A DNA stretch of 60,597 nucleotides from Aulosira sp. FACHB-615 (GCF_014698045.1 NZ_JACJSE010000035.1:1-60597), one strand, 5' to 3'. Shown: positions 43,781 to 52,975, counted from the first letter of the stretch. Made by a program: numbers and translations. Notes: a model not told the origin generated them from the sequence alone.

Positions 43781-45001
43781 ATGTGGGAAGTTCAATATCT
43801 GAATGCAGAGTTACTCGATCTCAAACTTTGGGGCGAAGGCTGTCGCCTGTATCAGATTCGCCAAATGGGTGATGATGAGATTTGCTTGATTCAAAGGGAT
43901 GATAACTGGCAAGTCGTTTACACCGAGCGTGGTGCGGTTCAACAACTGCTGTTTGAATTTACCGATGAGGCGGAAGCTTGTGAGTTTATGTATCAGGAGA
44001 TTAAGAGAATCAAGCATCCCCATCTTGTGGGATTATTTCCCACTGATGATGAGGCAGAGCAATTGTGTCAGGTGTTGACTCAGTTACAAATTCAATTCTC
44101 TCACGACCCGCAAGGAAGGGTGAGAGTATACGATCAAGACATTTTTACAGTGGAGCGTCACTTTGGTTGCCAATTACCCCTGCGAAAATGGTTGACTGTT
44201 CCCGAACGAATTCACGTTACCCTCGCTCGATTGCGAAAATTCGATCCATACAATCGCTATGCCCAAATCACGACTAATCCGCCAATTGCTTCTGAAGCAA
44301 AGTTGAGCGCGTTAGAAGCACAACATGGAATTAAACTGCCTGAAGTTTACAGAACATTTTTGCTAGAAGTCTGCAATGGTGGCAATTGGGAACGGCTAGG
44401 AAATTACTGGTCGGCTGAGGAAGTTATGGCAAACAATTCTGCCCAAGTATGGAATCAGCCTTTACCTGAGTTCCTCGCAAAGTTGAAAGCAGCAAAATCG
44501 AGGGATTGGCTCAAAAATCCAGGAAATCAGCAATATCCAGGGTTGTTACGAATTGTCGATGGGGATAATCCTGTGCGGGATTTGTTTCTCACCCAGGAAG
44601 GATACGAGGTGGAAATTCAGGGGGATTGGATTCGTTTTTGTGAGTTTTCCCCAGAACAATGGCTCAAGGATTTTCTAGATGATATTCAATATGGGTTATC
44701 TACAATTGAAGGATTACTAGATTTTCTTCGCTCTGGGGAATTAATTCGAGATTATCCATACTTTCATTCTGTGAATTTTGCCAGACTCCTTGCAGAAACC
44801 ATCGGAATCGATATCTCTCCTGAACTCACAAATGAGCAAGTGAAGATGAGCAGTGAAATAGATTATAAAATCAACCAATGGCGAATTAAGAATATGGGTA
44901 AGATGCGGTACAACTTTGGGTTTAATGCAGAGCAAACTGAGATGCGAATTCAACGAATTTTAGAAAGGTTGGAGTACATATATAATATATTGTATCCCTA
45001 A
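43781..45001 (+). CDS. SMI1/KNR4 (SUKH)-family protein with N-terminal extension
   Basis: 406 residues. Residues ~1-135 form an unassigned strand-rich domain (W-E-V-Q-Y-L-N-A-E-L-L-D-L-K-L). The SUKH domain follows at ~165-300: L-E-A-Q-H-G-I-K-L-P-E-V-Y-R-T-F-L-L-E-V-C-N-G-G, P-G-L-L-R-I-V, L-F-L-T-Q-E-G-Y-E-V. It is a paralog of the 39550 protein. A helical tail closes it. GAGG precedes the ATG. Likely immunity-type function. Confidence 0.8.
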   Translation: MWEVQYLNAELLDLKLWGEGCRLYQIRQMGDDEICLIQRDDNWQVVYTERGAVQQLLFEFTDEAEACEFMYQEIKRIKHPHLVGLFPTDDEAEQLCQVLTQLQIQFSHDPQGRVRVYDQDIFTVERHFGCQLPLRKWLTVPERIHVTLARLRKFDPYNRYAQITTNPPIASEAKLSALEAQHGIKLPEVYRTFLLEVCNGGNWERLGNYWSAEEVMANNSAQVWNQPLPEFLAKLKAAKSRDWLKNPGNQQYPGLLRIVDGDNPVRDLFLTQEGYEVEIQGDWIRFCEFSPEQWLKDFLDDIQYGLSTIEGLLDFLRSGELIRDYPYFHSVNFARLLAETIGIDISPELTNEQVKMSSEIDYKINQWRIKNMGKMRYNFGFNAEQTEMRIQRILERLEYIYNILYP

Positions 45002-45284
45002 ATGACCCATCATCTGGATCTATTTTTCCAGTGTGAGTGTGCTAGACCTGGCGTTTGCTGATTTTTAATTTTTTAATCTGAAAATTTAATTAACCTTTAC
45101 AGACTTACAACCTAATCTTCATCGGCTAATTTAAAAATGTGAAAATTGCGCGAAAATAATTATTTTTATGCAGTTATAGCCACAGTCATATAATTTACGT
45201 ACAACTACCCATGTTATATTTATTTTTCTAGAGTAAGAAATAAATATACATAAAAATGTTGATGAAAATAGGTTTATAAAAGCT

Positions 45285-45578
45285 ATGAAAAAAATACTTT
45301 TATTAGCGATGTTGTCTGCTATCCCAAGCATTATTTTTTCCAGTCCCTCTTGGGCTTCTGTTTATATCCAATATTCCAATAAGGACTCGGACAAACATGT
45401 AATGAAAGTCCAGATGGATGGTTCAACGAAAGAAGTTACATTCAATGGTCGTACGACTGGAGCCGCAACGATACAAGGTAGCGGTAAAGCTGCTGTTATT
45501 GAAACATCTTGTGGAAAAGTCGAAGTCACAGATGACTCTAAAATCGAAATCAAAGACGGCTGTATCAAAGTATTATAA
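45285..45578 (+). CDS. Small secreted protein of unknown function
   Basis: 97 residues. A clear signal peptide (MKKILLLAM then a hydrophobic core ending S-P-S-W-A-S) is followed by ~70 residues of alternating strands with one cysteine pair (E-T-S-C-G-K, K-D-G-C-I-K), probably a disulfide. The 283 bp before it contain no gene and are A/T-rich; the promoter probably lies there. Confidence 0.7.
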   Translation: MKKILLLAMLSAIPSIIFSSPSWASVYIQYSNKDSDKHVMKVQMDGSTKEVTFNGRTTGAATIQGSGKAAVIETSCGKVEVTDDSKIEIKDGCIKVL

Positions 45579-45607
45579 GTAAATTAAACCCGATCTATGA
45601 CGAAACC

Positions 45608-45682
45608 TGGAGCTTTTTTAACGATTGAAATGCGTCATTTCGACATCAGGTAGACGTTATTCTAATCAATCGTTAAAACTCC
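45608..45682. repeat. Inverted-repeat element, possible terminator or MITE
   Basis: The left arm (TGGAGCTTTTTTAACGATTGA split as TGGAGC and TTTAACGATTGA, the latter at 45617-45628) pairs with the right arm TCAATCGTTAAA at 45666-45677 followed by ACTCCA. A 37-base centre separates the arms. It lies between convergent genes. Confidence 0.55.
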
Positions 45683-45687
45683 ATTAA

Positions 45688-46161
45688 TTATCCAAAATCA
45701 TATTTATATGATGTCGTATCTGTTGTCTGAAATACATGGATTATACGTTCTATTCTCTCGCTCATAAAAGCTAAATCTTCTTGTTCTAAAGTATAAGAAT
45801 GTAAACAAATCAATTCTTCTACAATTTTAGGAACATCTTCTGCTGAGACGACATTTAAATACCCGTCATGAAAATGACTGATTAATTGTAAACCAAGAGA
45901 CTTACAAGCCGGCAACCAAAATTGATAAAATATTTCCCTAGTTGCAACAGGAATCACCTCATAATTCCCGGTATTAATTTGGAGAATTCCCATCTCTATT
46001 GTCATCTCATTATGTCGTAATATTTCAGACTCAAATCTATTGAAAATTATATAATTACTGCGTTGGTTGCCAAATACAGCAGATTTCGTGATTATGAGGT
46101 ACAAATTATCATCATGAAACTCTTGTGGGGTGGCATATTGCCCGCCCAAAGCGTACATCAT
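45688..46161 (-). CDS. Hypothetical soluble protein, immunity-like
   Basis: 157 residues, no signal or membrane segment. Patterns: T-K-S-A-V-F-G-N-Q-R, H-N-E-M-T-I-E-M-G-I-L-Q-I, and a C-terminal acidic helix E-E-L-I-C-L-H-S-Y-T-L-E-Q-E-D-L. No family recognised. It is separated by 57 bp from the Sel1 gene on the same strand. Confidence 0.55.
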   Translation of the reverse strand: MMYALGGQYATPQEFHDDNLYLIITKSAVFGNQRSNYIIFNRFESEILRHNEMTIEMGILQINTGNYEVIPVATREIFYQFWLPACKSLGLQLISHFHDGYLNVVSAEDVPKIVEELICLHSYTLEQEDLAFMSERIERIIHVFQTTDTTSYKYDFG

Positions 46162-46218
46162 TACACCGGAAAGTGCTGTATATTCAAGAATTATGCAGGC
46201 TGGATTACATACATCATA

Positions 46219-47316
46219 TTAAGAGCCATAATTACATTTACTATCGCTAAACTGAGCAAATTCACTCTGATATTTTTCAGGACTATATAACGGTGCTGCT
46301 TGCTGTGTTGTAATTTTTTTCAAGCAGATTAAGCGATAAATTTCCAATCTACCATATGTACTAATTGGATTGGCTCCATTTTCTTGAGCTTTACCTTCAA
46401 TTGCTACTTTTTTGTACCAAAACAAAGCCTTTTCTATATCTATTGGAGTACCCAAACCTTGCTCGTACATCTGACCAATTTTTTGCCAAACAAAGGCATT
46501 ATCACTATTAATGAGAACCGCTAAGGCTTCTGTGTAACGTTTGGCTTCGTAGAGCGCATCACCATATTTGTGTATTACCCAGTTATTATTAGGAGTTAAT
46601 ATATATATTTGGCGTAGAGATTCAAGATAATTCCCAGCATTTTTTGGGATTGTTCGCAAGTTGATGAATTTTACACTTGGGTCGCTAAAAGCAACAAATT
46701 CCATCAGGGTTTCGGACAATAATTTTCCAGAAGATGTTTCCTTGGCTTTATGCAGCCATTTGCTAGCTTCATTTTCATCTTTTTGTAAACCCATCAATCC
46801 AGAAAAATAGGCTCTGTAGAGAAAATATGCAGCAGGTGCATAATCAAGCTCGGCTGATTTGTGATACCATTTCAAAGCTGATTGGCGATCGCTCTGTTTT
46901 TTAATGCCAAATTCTTCCAAATTGTAGGTTTTTGCCAGCCAGTAACAAGCAACTGCATCATTTCGATCGGCTAAGGGTTGTAGCCGTTTGCGGAGAGCGA
47001 TCGCTTTTTGGTGGTTAAATTTACCAAATTCAAAAATCTGATTAAATTCGGTAATTTCTGCTGGTGAAATTTGAGTTTTTAAGGGATATTTTTCTGATTG
47101 AAGTTCTACTTTATAAGTTGTTTTGGCATCAATATATCCAGATTTACCGTTAATTTTCACCTTCCATAACTGGGGTAATGAATTTTCCTTTGCAGACTTA
47201 ACTGTGATAGAAGATATTGATTGATGAGTATCACTAGATATAGATGGAGTTGAAAACAATGTTATTCCAGTTATCGCTACTAGCAAAATCAAGGTATGGT
47301 GAATATGAGATTTCAT
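46219..47316 (-). CDS. Secreted Sel1/TPR-repeat protein
   Basis: 365 residues. A signal peptide covers ~1-27 (L-I-L-L-V-A-I-T-G-I-T-L-F then S-S). Sel1-type units are visible: A-C-Y-W-L-A-K-T-Y-N, D-R-Q-S-A-L-K-W-Y-H-K-S-A-E-L, A-A-Y-F-L-Y-R-A-Y-F-S-G, E-A-S-K-W-L-H-K-A and the C-terminal I-G-Q-M-Y-E-Q-G-L-G-T-P-I-D-I-E-K-A-L-F-W-Y-K-K-V-A. Sel1 repeats mediate protein contacts and occur in toxin-immunity and effector loci. The target is unknown. Confidence 0.8.
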   Translation of the reverse strand: MKSHIHHTLILLVAITGITLFSTPSISSDTHQSISSITVKSAKENSLPQLWKVKINGKSGYIDAKTTYKVELQSEKYPLKTQISPAEITEFNQIFEFGKFNHQKAIALRKRLQPLADRNDAVACYWLAKTYNLEEFGIKKQSDRQSALKWYHKSAELDYAPAAYFLYRAYFSGLMGLQKDENEASKWLHKAKETSSGKLLSETLMEFVAFSDPSVKFINLRTIPKNAGNYLESLRQIYILTPNNNWVIHKYGDALYEAKRYTEALAVLINSDNAFVWQKIGQMYEQGLGTPIDIEKALFWYKKVAIEGKAQENGANPISTYGRLEIYRLICLKKITTQQAAPLYSPEKYQSEFAQFSDSKCNYGS

Positions 47317-47380
47317 ATTTGTGACTGAATAGGTAGTAATGTCAATTATCCATAACTCAAAACTAGCTTAATTGTCATCC

Positions 47381-48007
47381 CTAAAAATCATCGGATACAC
47401 GAAACCAATACCAATCACCGTACAAGTAAAATACTTGGTAATTAGCAGTACCAAATGGACTTCCTTCACTATTCGGTTGATGGACAAAACCATAGGATAT
47501 GGTATCAGGACTTAGACCATCACCACCCCAGAAGACACGAAAATATACACCACCACGAGAATCCATAGCGTATTCATCAACTTCATATAAACCGAGTTTG
47601 CGGTTTAATTTGATATTTCTTTTTGCAGAAATAGGAAGTTGTACCCGAACTTGTTCAAACGCCGATTGCGATATCATAAATGCTAAACGACGCGGTATAT
47701 AGAACTTGAGCAGGACATAACAAACTAAAACTATCCCTGCAATGATAGCAACTTCTCTGCAGGGTACAAAAGTTTGCGAGGGAAGCTTAATACTTTTCAA
47801 ATTCTGTTTTCCTAAAGTTCTCAATCCCCATAAGAGAATTACTAGTACTGCAAATATTGGCACACAAACAATTGACACCAGCATAACTGGAAAAAAGAAA
47901 CTATTTAATGCACCAGGGTAAATACTGATAATTAGAATTGCGACACCAATCAACAAGGTTATACATATTGCTATTTTGCCAAGTATTTTTATCTGAAGAT
48001 TATCCAT
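47381..48007 (-). CDS. Membrane protein of unknown function
   Basis: 208 residues with three hydrophobic segments (~9-30, 39-63, 86-106), then a ~100-residue soluble domain with Y-A-M-D-S-R-G-G-V-Y-F-R-V-F, G-Y-G/S-F-V-H-Q-P-N and Y-L-Y-G-D-W-Y-W-F. No family named. It is one of a row of minus-strand membrane or exported proteins from 50.2 to 46.2 kb. Confidence 0.65.
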   Translation of the reverse strand: MDNLQIKILGKIAICITLLIGVAILIISIYPGALNSFFFPVMLVSIVCVPIFAVLVILLWGLRTLGKQNLKSIKLPSQTFVPCREVAIIAGIVLVCYVLLKFYIPRRLAFMISQSAFEQVRVQLPISAKRNIKLNRKLGLYEVDEYAMDSRGGVYFRVFWGGDGLSPDTISYGFVHQPNSEGSPFGTANYQVFYLYGDWYWFRVSDDF

Positions 48008-48076
48008 AGTTAATTGAAGATTTTCATCCTAGCAAGCGTTGCATTATTGCGATAATTTTCCTGAGTTGTGATGCGA

Positions 48077-48541
48077 TTACTTTGGTTTGGGTTCCCAGTT
48101 AAAATCATGAGGACAATCGCATTCTTGAGCTTGGTTGCAGTTAATTACCATCATGCTAAAGCAAAAATTTAGGAAAGTCCCGTTGTCAAATTTTACTTGT
48201 AAATTGCCTGGACTACGAAAACCAGCACCATGATAACCAACAATTTGATACTTAGAGCTTAAGTTTGAGCCATTAAATAAATATGCTTTAGGGCTGAAGC
48301 TATTGTCACCCTTTAAATCATTTAAACAAAAGGCTTTTGTGATATATCTTTGTGCAATAATTTCTGCTTCTTTTGCAGATGGATCACCAATTGCACTGAT
48401 AAAAGTGTCGGATATATTGGTGATTTTATTAGCTTGAGTACAGTCAACTATATAGGTTATGGGAAAAGCAATACGTAGTAAATGATATGTCAAACCTAGT
48501 GATAGAATTATAATAATTGAGATTTGAATAAGTTTTTTCAT
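48077..48541 (-). CDS. Exported or membrane-anchored protein of unknown function
   Basis: About 154 residues from ATG 48541, which gives a proper N-terminal hydrophobic signal (MKKLIQISIIIILSLGL); the ORF is open to 48688 but that would place the signal internally. The mature part has several cysteines (V-D-C, F-C-L-N-D, F-C-F, N-C, E-C-D-C) and the pattern G-Y-H-G-A-G-F-R-S-P-G. No family recognised. Confidence 0.6.
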   Translation of the reverse strand: MKKLIQISIIIILSLGLTYHLLRIAFPITYIVDCTQANKITNISDTFISAIGDPSAKEAEIIAQRYITKAFCLNDLKGDNSFSPKAYLFNGSNLSSKYQIVGYHGAGFRSPGNLQVKFDNGTFLNFCFSMMVINCNQAQECDCPHDFNWEPKPK

Positions 48542-48775
48542 TGATGCCAAGGGATAGTGCTGTCCTAACTTTGTGTTGCTGATAGATAAAGTTTGTTCAC
48601 GAAGTGCTACAGATGATGGTAAGCAAGCTGAATTGTGTATATCCTTCCAAAGAAGACTCTTACAACATCTGGGGTGTATCTGAAACATCCAAACTTACCA
48701 ATTTATAACGCTTTTTATCAAAATTTAAAGTAATTGCCTCTTGCTTACTCGGATCGTAAATTAAAGTTTTGCAGT

Positions 48776-49345
48776 TCATTTTGGAAGAAATTCGCCAGTT
48801 TTTAAGTTAATTTTAATCGCAGATGCTGTTGGATTTCGGTTTGCTTCCAAGGGAATCGTTACCCACTCACCAACGCGGTCTGGTGAACCAAAAAGACAAT
48901 CACAATTAAACTTTGTAATTACAAAAGGAGTAAAACCAAGTCTAAATTTTAATTCCCCGTGGTATGTGTCACATCCCGTAGAAGTATCTGGTGGAGAACA
49001 TGTATAATTGTATAAATATACTGTTGTAGGATAGTCTTTAGATGCCACAGTTTCAATAGTTGGGGCATCAAATCCAGACGATATCAAAACGATAAATGAG
49101 ACAAACAAAAATAGCACACTCGATAATAATAAATATAGAAAAATAAAAATTAGCTTTTTTGTCAATGGTAAATCTTGAGGCTTTTTAAATAATAAAAAAC
49201 CAAAAATAAAACTTAGTAACAATATAGTTATAGAGAATAGAAATTTAGCACTCTCCAAAGTTGGAATGGTTGGTAAAAATAGAATTCCGATACCCAGAAA
49301 TGGGGTAGTCAGAAAAACCAGAAGTTTGAAATTTCGATGATACAT
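48776..49345 (-). CDS. Membrane protein of unknown function
   Basis: About 189 residues from ATG 49345; an upstream in-frame start at 49429 would overlap the next gene by 11 bp. Four hydrophobic segments occupy ~4-95, followed by an outer domain with cysteines (Y-T-C-S-P, G-C-D-T-Y, F-N-C-D-C) and a final V-T-I-P-L-E-A-N-R-N. No family recognised. A/T-rich. Confidence 0.55.
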   Translation of the reverse strand: MYHRNFKLLVFLTTPFLGIGILFLPTIPTLESAKFLFSITILLLSFIFGFLLFKKPQDLPLTKKLIFIFLYLLLSSVLFLFVSFIVLISSGFDAPTIETVASKDYPTTVYLYNYTCSPPDTSTGCDTYHGELKFRLGFTPFVITKFNCDCLFGSPDRVGEWVTIPLEANRNPTASAIKINLKTGEFLPK

Positions 49346-49418
49346 TTTCTTGCATTTACTAAAATTATTGGCATAACAGCCACCGCCCTCGTGTCCACTG
49401 TAAACTATGGTTAGGTTG

Positions 49419-49835
49419 CTAACTGCCATGTTTTTTCGACTGACTCACCATGAAAACTAAGCCAGAAGCAACAATTTGATAAGGAATGAGCAAAACTGCC
49501 CCAATAATAGCTTTCAAAGTCCACCCAATACCCATTATCGATCGATAAAGTTTTATTGCTTCGTCTCTGAATTCTGGAGCAATATTTCTGAGTCGGTCTT
49601 CGTCTGACCAGCCATTAAAATCAAAACCCAGATAATCAAGCCGCATCTCGGCATATAAATCTGGTAAATATGCCAACAAAGTAACTAGAAGTACGCACGT
49701 CATCAAAGATAGAAAACTGCTTAATAGCAAACTAGTCACATAACCCTTCCGCCTTAACAGAAAGGGCATTGCAAATGGCGTTATTACCATTATTGCCAGA
49801 ATCAAAAAATAAACTGCCGAAACTATGTACTGCAT
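49419..49835 (-). CDS. Membrane protein of unknown function
   Basis: 138 residues with three hydrophobic segments (~5-27, 34-57, 103-130) and a short acidic outer loop (Y-A-E-M-R-L-D-Y-L-G-F-D-F-N-G-W). No family recognised. It is the second gene of the minus-strand row starting at 50168. Confidence 0.6.
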   Translation of the reverse strand: MQYIVSAVYFLILAIMVITPFAMPFLLRRKGYVTSLLLSSFLSLMTCVLLVTLLAYLPDLYAEMRLDYLGFDFNGWSDEDRLRNIAPEFRDEAIKLYRSIMGIGWTLKAIIGAVLLIPYQIVASGLVFMVSQSKKHGS

Positions 49836-49943
49836 TTTTACCTAACTATTTATTACACAGGCGACAATCACATCATTAATTTTATTCACCAATACAAAAT
49901 AACCACACTTAAACAAGGCTTAGGATTGATGGTAATTTGTAAC

Positions 49944-50168
49944 TCAGTATTTATCCTCAGTTCCACTGAAGTAATAAAACGGCAAGTTTGTCCGAATCAC
50001 TAACTCTACTAGCATTACACCCAGTGGTTCATATTCGTAGTAATATCTAACTTGACTATTGGTTCCAGGCAATGGTGGTTGAGCACAGTCTGCATCAGGA
50101 GAACCGCAAGTTACCTTCACAGGTATAAGTAAAATTCCTATTCCTAATATAAGTATCAATTGTTTCAT
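49944..50168 (-). CDS. Small secreted protein
   Basis: 74 residues: a signal peptide (MKQLILILGIGILLIPV, ends near C-G-S-P) and a short mature part with two cysteines and Y-Y-Y-E-Y-E-P-L-G-V. It could also be a lipoprotein, since a cysteine follows the hydrophobic core. No family named. Confidence 0.5.
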   Translation of the reverse strand: MKQLILILGIGILLIPVKVTCGSPDADCAQPPLPGTNSQVRYYYEYEPLGVMLVELVIRTNLPFYYFSGTEDKY

Positions 50169-50325
50169 TGTGACCGTTTACTAGTATTGCTTTTAATGTG
50201 TTCAAAATTACTATACATATTCTGCTCGCATAGTTTTATATGGATAATGTTTAAGTCGCTCGCCTGTAAAAATTGGTTATTTTCAGATGGTAGTAGACAG
50301 AGCAGTAGTTTCAGTGGTGCAGGGG

Positions 50326-50356
50326 GGAGAACGGTAGTGTAGAGATACATTTTCTT
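50326..50356 (+). repeat. 31-bp direct repeat, copy 1
   Basis: GGAGAACGGTAGTGTAGAGA and the next 11 bases match 50855-50885 at 28 of 31 positions. The two copies bracket the gene at 50410-50853. The 240 bp upstream of that gene hold no other gene. Confidence 0.85.
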
Positions 50357-50409
50357 AGCTCTTAAACATCTCCTGTCTACTGGTTCATCAATCCTTAGTA
50401 TCTACAATT

Positions 50410-50853
50410 ATGTGCGACTTTGACAAAGGCTTCATTTTATGCACTTGCGAGGACAAAGAAAAACTCATTGTGCATAACAAAAATTCGAGGCGATACAAAC
50501 AGGAGCAAGCAACGACTCCCAAGGTGTATCGATGGTATTTATCTACATTTAAAAGATATAGAAGCGACGACGAGCCGCTGATGGAAGGGCTATACGAACT
50601 TCCTGCGGCGGATATAGGCAAAGGACTAACGGACGATTGGGTTTTGCTCAATCTCAATTACAGAAATTGCTTTGATGTTGACTATACACCCCAAGAGGGC
50701 GATAACCTTGTCATCCAAGATGCTCATAAGGAATGGGTTTATCTATCTTTTATTTTCCAAAATGGAAACTGGGAAAGAGGACATTACAATCCATTTGATA
50801 CTATCCAAACTTTGAGCATGAACGGAGAAGTAAAACAAGTAGGTTCCCATTGA
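50410..50853 (+). CDS. Hypothetical soluble protein in a repeat-bracketed cassette
   Basis: 147 residues, no signal. Distinct motifs: F-I-L-C-T-C-E-D-K-E, Y-R-W-Y-L-S-T-F-K-R-Y, D-W-V-L-L-N-L-N-Y-R-N-C-F-D, W-V-Y-L-S-F-I-F-Q-N-G-N-W-E-R-G. The style is that of small immunity proteins, but no family is recognised. Flanking 31-bp direct repeats suggest gain or duplication as a unit. It is the only plus-strand gene between 45.6 and 53.2 kb. Confidence 0.6.
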   Translation: MCDFDKGFILCTCEDKEKLIVHNKNSRRYKQEQATTPKVYRWYLSTFKRYRSDDEPLMEGLYELPAADIGKGLTDDWVLLNLNYRNCFDVDYTPQEGDNLVIQDAHKEWVYLSFIFQNGNWERGHYNPFDTIQTLSMNGEVKQVGSH

Positions 50854-50854
50854 C

Positions 50855-50885
50855 GGAGAACGGTAATGTGGAGATATATTTTCTT
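50855..50885 (+). repeat. 31-bp direct repeat, copy 2
   Basis: This is the second copy of 50326-50356, beginning 1 bp after the stop codon of the bracketed gene. Confidence 0.85.
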
Positions 50886-50921
50886 TCTCCTCATAAGGTT
50901 TCTGCAATTCTAGCCAGAACC

Positions 50922-51713
50922 TTATACCAGTATTGGTTCTAAAGTATCACCTATACTTAATGTATAATTTATTTCTGGATAATTAAAATTGACAACTTCA
51001 TTCTCTTGCTTTTTTAACTTATAAAAAGCCTCTCTTTCTTCATCATTTGCCACTCTTAGTAAGTTACCATTAGTTAAAAATGGCAATCCATTTTTGAATT
51101 TTATAAATGTCTTTGATTTTTGATAGGTAAGCCCTAACCATCGATTTGTGCCAAACTTTGTAATCTCATTTTTGGAAATATCTAAAATAATTTTATGTAC
51201 AAATTCGCGATTGGTTTTTAATGAGAATAATATTAAAGAGTTGTTTGGTAAGCTTATTTCAAATTCCTCTGAAGTAGCCTTACTCTTTATTTTTAATTTT
51301 CTTAAAGCATTGGTTGATAAGTTCGATGCATTTTCATAACAAGAAAAAAGAGCAATGAATGAATCATCCTCTAAGTCCATATCCAAATCAGAGTGATAAC
51401 CCATCTTATAATATTCTCTATCATAGACTTCAATTAATGCATTATTAAACTCAAAGGGCTTTATTTTTGTCTCTTGTTGAATTTGTTTATTTAATTTTTC
51501 TATGATGGTATTATGTATTTGAGTAAAATGAGATGCTGGGTTTTTGTAATTAGTGGTTTTTCTAACAATTGGAATTCCCCGCTCTTCACTTTTAACTAAT
51601 ACACCACCTTTTCTTCCTTTGTTAATATCTTCAAGTTCAATTAAATTAGTTAGTAGCTCAAATATATTGTCATCAATGTCCAGTCTAAAAACATAAAAAT
51701 CTTTTGTCTTCAT
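50922..51713 (-). CDS. 2OG-Fe(II) dioxygenase-like protein (1)
   Basis: 263 residues. The double-stranded beta-helix ligands are visible in order: H-S-D in M-G-Y-H-S-D-L-D (HxD), the distal H in E-F-V-H-K-I-I-L, and the 2-oxoglutarate-binding R in N-R-W-L-G-L-T-Y. L-P-N-N-S-L-I-L-F-S-L lies between them, as in AlkB/prolyl-hydroxylase folds. The substrate is unknown: protein, nucleic acid base or small molecule. Strongly A/T-rich. It is 17 bp from a second gene of the same fold on the same strand. Confidence 0.72.
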   Translation of the reverse strand: MKTKDFYVFRLDIDDNIFELLTNLIELEDINKGRKGGVLVKSEERGIPIVRKTTNYKNPASHFTQIHNTIIEKLNKQIQQETKIKPFEFNNALIEVYDREYYKMGYHSDLDMDLEDDSFIALFSCYENASNLSTNALRKLKIKSKATSEEFEISLPNNSLILFSLKTNREFVHKIILDISKNEITKFGTNRWLGLTYQKSKTFIKFKNGLPFLTNGNLLRVANDEEREAFYKLKKQENEVVNFNYPEINYTLSIGDTLEPILV

Positions 51714-51730
51714 AGATTTTATTTATTTTA

Positions 51731-52975
51731 TTAGTATATAGGTCTTTGATAATCTCCTAGATTCATACTGAAATCAACTTTTCCATAATCTACCATTTTT
51801 TCAGTACAGTTTTCTTCATAGTAAGTTTCTTTCAAATCTTGTTGTTTAGATTCTGTTATTGCTTCTAATTTAATTAAATCTTTATTTTCTATAATATAAG
51901 TTTGATTATTAAAATACACCGCTTCTACATTTGAACAACGAGCCACATAACCTAGTCTAGTAGGTATTTTGTCACTATTCAAAATAGAAGGTTTTACTTC
52001 ATGAGTATAATATCTATTAGTAGACAATGGAATGATAAATACAGAATTTGGATATAAGACAACTGTAAATTCTTTTTCTAGATTTGTATCTATAATTGTT
52101 GATTTTAATTTAAAATGCAGTGCTGCTAATCCGCTTATATTTTTGTTGCACCAATCGTATCTATCTTTAATTGAAGGTTTTAGATGTTGAAAACCCTCTC
52201 GATCGTAAAATGTACAAAACGCAATCAATGCTTCTTTTGGCATATCTTTAGTTTTGTCAGAGTGTGCTTTTATTTTTGCTTTACTTTTTTTAAGAGTTAA
52301 TTCATCTCTGCTTTTATTTTCGTAAACCTGAGCTAGTACGTGATTTAGTTTTATTTTTCGCTCAAAGACATCTTCTGCTGCATGGTTTATTGCATTCATT
52401 ATTTTGTAATCTGTAGCGCGAAAGTTATCAGTAGGTCCAGTAAAATTACTAGAACATCTTAAAAGTCTGAAGTAAAGTCTTTCTTTTTCTACATATTCAC
52501 TATTTATTTCTTTAGTTACTTCCGTAAGATATATACCTTTTCTCAAGGCGATTCCAGGCTTATTAGATTCTGTTAATTCTTGAAAAGTATGTTCAGTTTT
52601 TATCATATTGAAGTAATCTGTGTCATCATTAAATAATTGTCTATAATAAACGCCAGCTTGACTTATAATGATAGGTACCTGACCAATCTTAATCATTTTT
52701 AAACTTGGGTTATTTAGCATTTCATAGTTAAAAGACAATTCTTTTATAATGTATATATTTAAGCAAGTATTACTTAAACTACTAATATCACCGCAAGCAA
52801 ATAATTTGTTTATCTGTAAATTCATGTTGATATCAGATAAACTTTTGATAACTGTACCACAAAAGTTTTTAAGTAAATAATTTAATTCATGATTAGCCTC
52901 TGTATTATTTGATAAATCTAATAGAAATAATTTTGTTTTAGAAATTTTATTTTCAGTATTATTCATTTTCATCAT
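51731..52975 (-). CDS. 2OG-Fe(II) dioxygenase-like protein (2)
   Basis: 414 residues. The N-terminal ~200 residues are unassigned. The C-terminal half repeats the plan of the neighbour: H-S-D in I-K-A-H-S-D-K-T-K, A-L-I-A-F-C-T-F-Y, L-Y-P-N-S-V-F-I-I-P-L, H in R-Y-Y-T-H-E-V, and R in P-T-R-L-G-Y-V-A-R. All metal and 2OG ligands therefore seem present. The C-terminal tail ends in a motif similar to the neighbour's (S-M-N-L-G-D-Y-Q-R-P-I versus T-L-S-I-G-D-T-L-E-P-I), supporting duplication. Probably one operon. Confidence 0.68.
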   Translation of the reverse strand: MMKMNNTENKISKTKLFLLDLSNNTEANHELNYLLKNFCGTVIKSLSDINMNLQINKLFACGDISSLSNTCLNIYIIKELSFNYEMLNNPSLKMIKIGQVPIIISQAGVYYRQLFNDDTDYFNMIKTEHTFQELTESNKPGIALRKGIYLTEVTKEINSEYVEKERLYFRLLRCSSNFTGPTDNFRATDYKIMNAINHAAEDVFERKIKLNHVLAQVYENKSRDELTLKKSKAKIKAHSDKTKDMPKEALIAFCTFYDREGFQHLKPSIKDRYDWCNKNISGLAALHFKLKSTIIDTNLEKEFTVVLYPNSVFIIPLSTNRYYTHEVKPSILNSDKIPTRLGYVARCSNVEAVYFNNQTYIIENKDLIKLEAITESKQQDLKETYYEENCTEKMVDYGKVDFSMNLGDYQRPIY

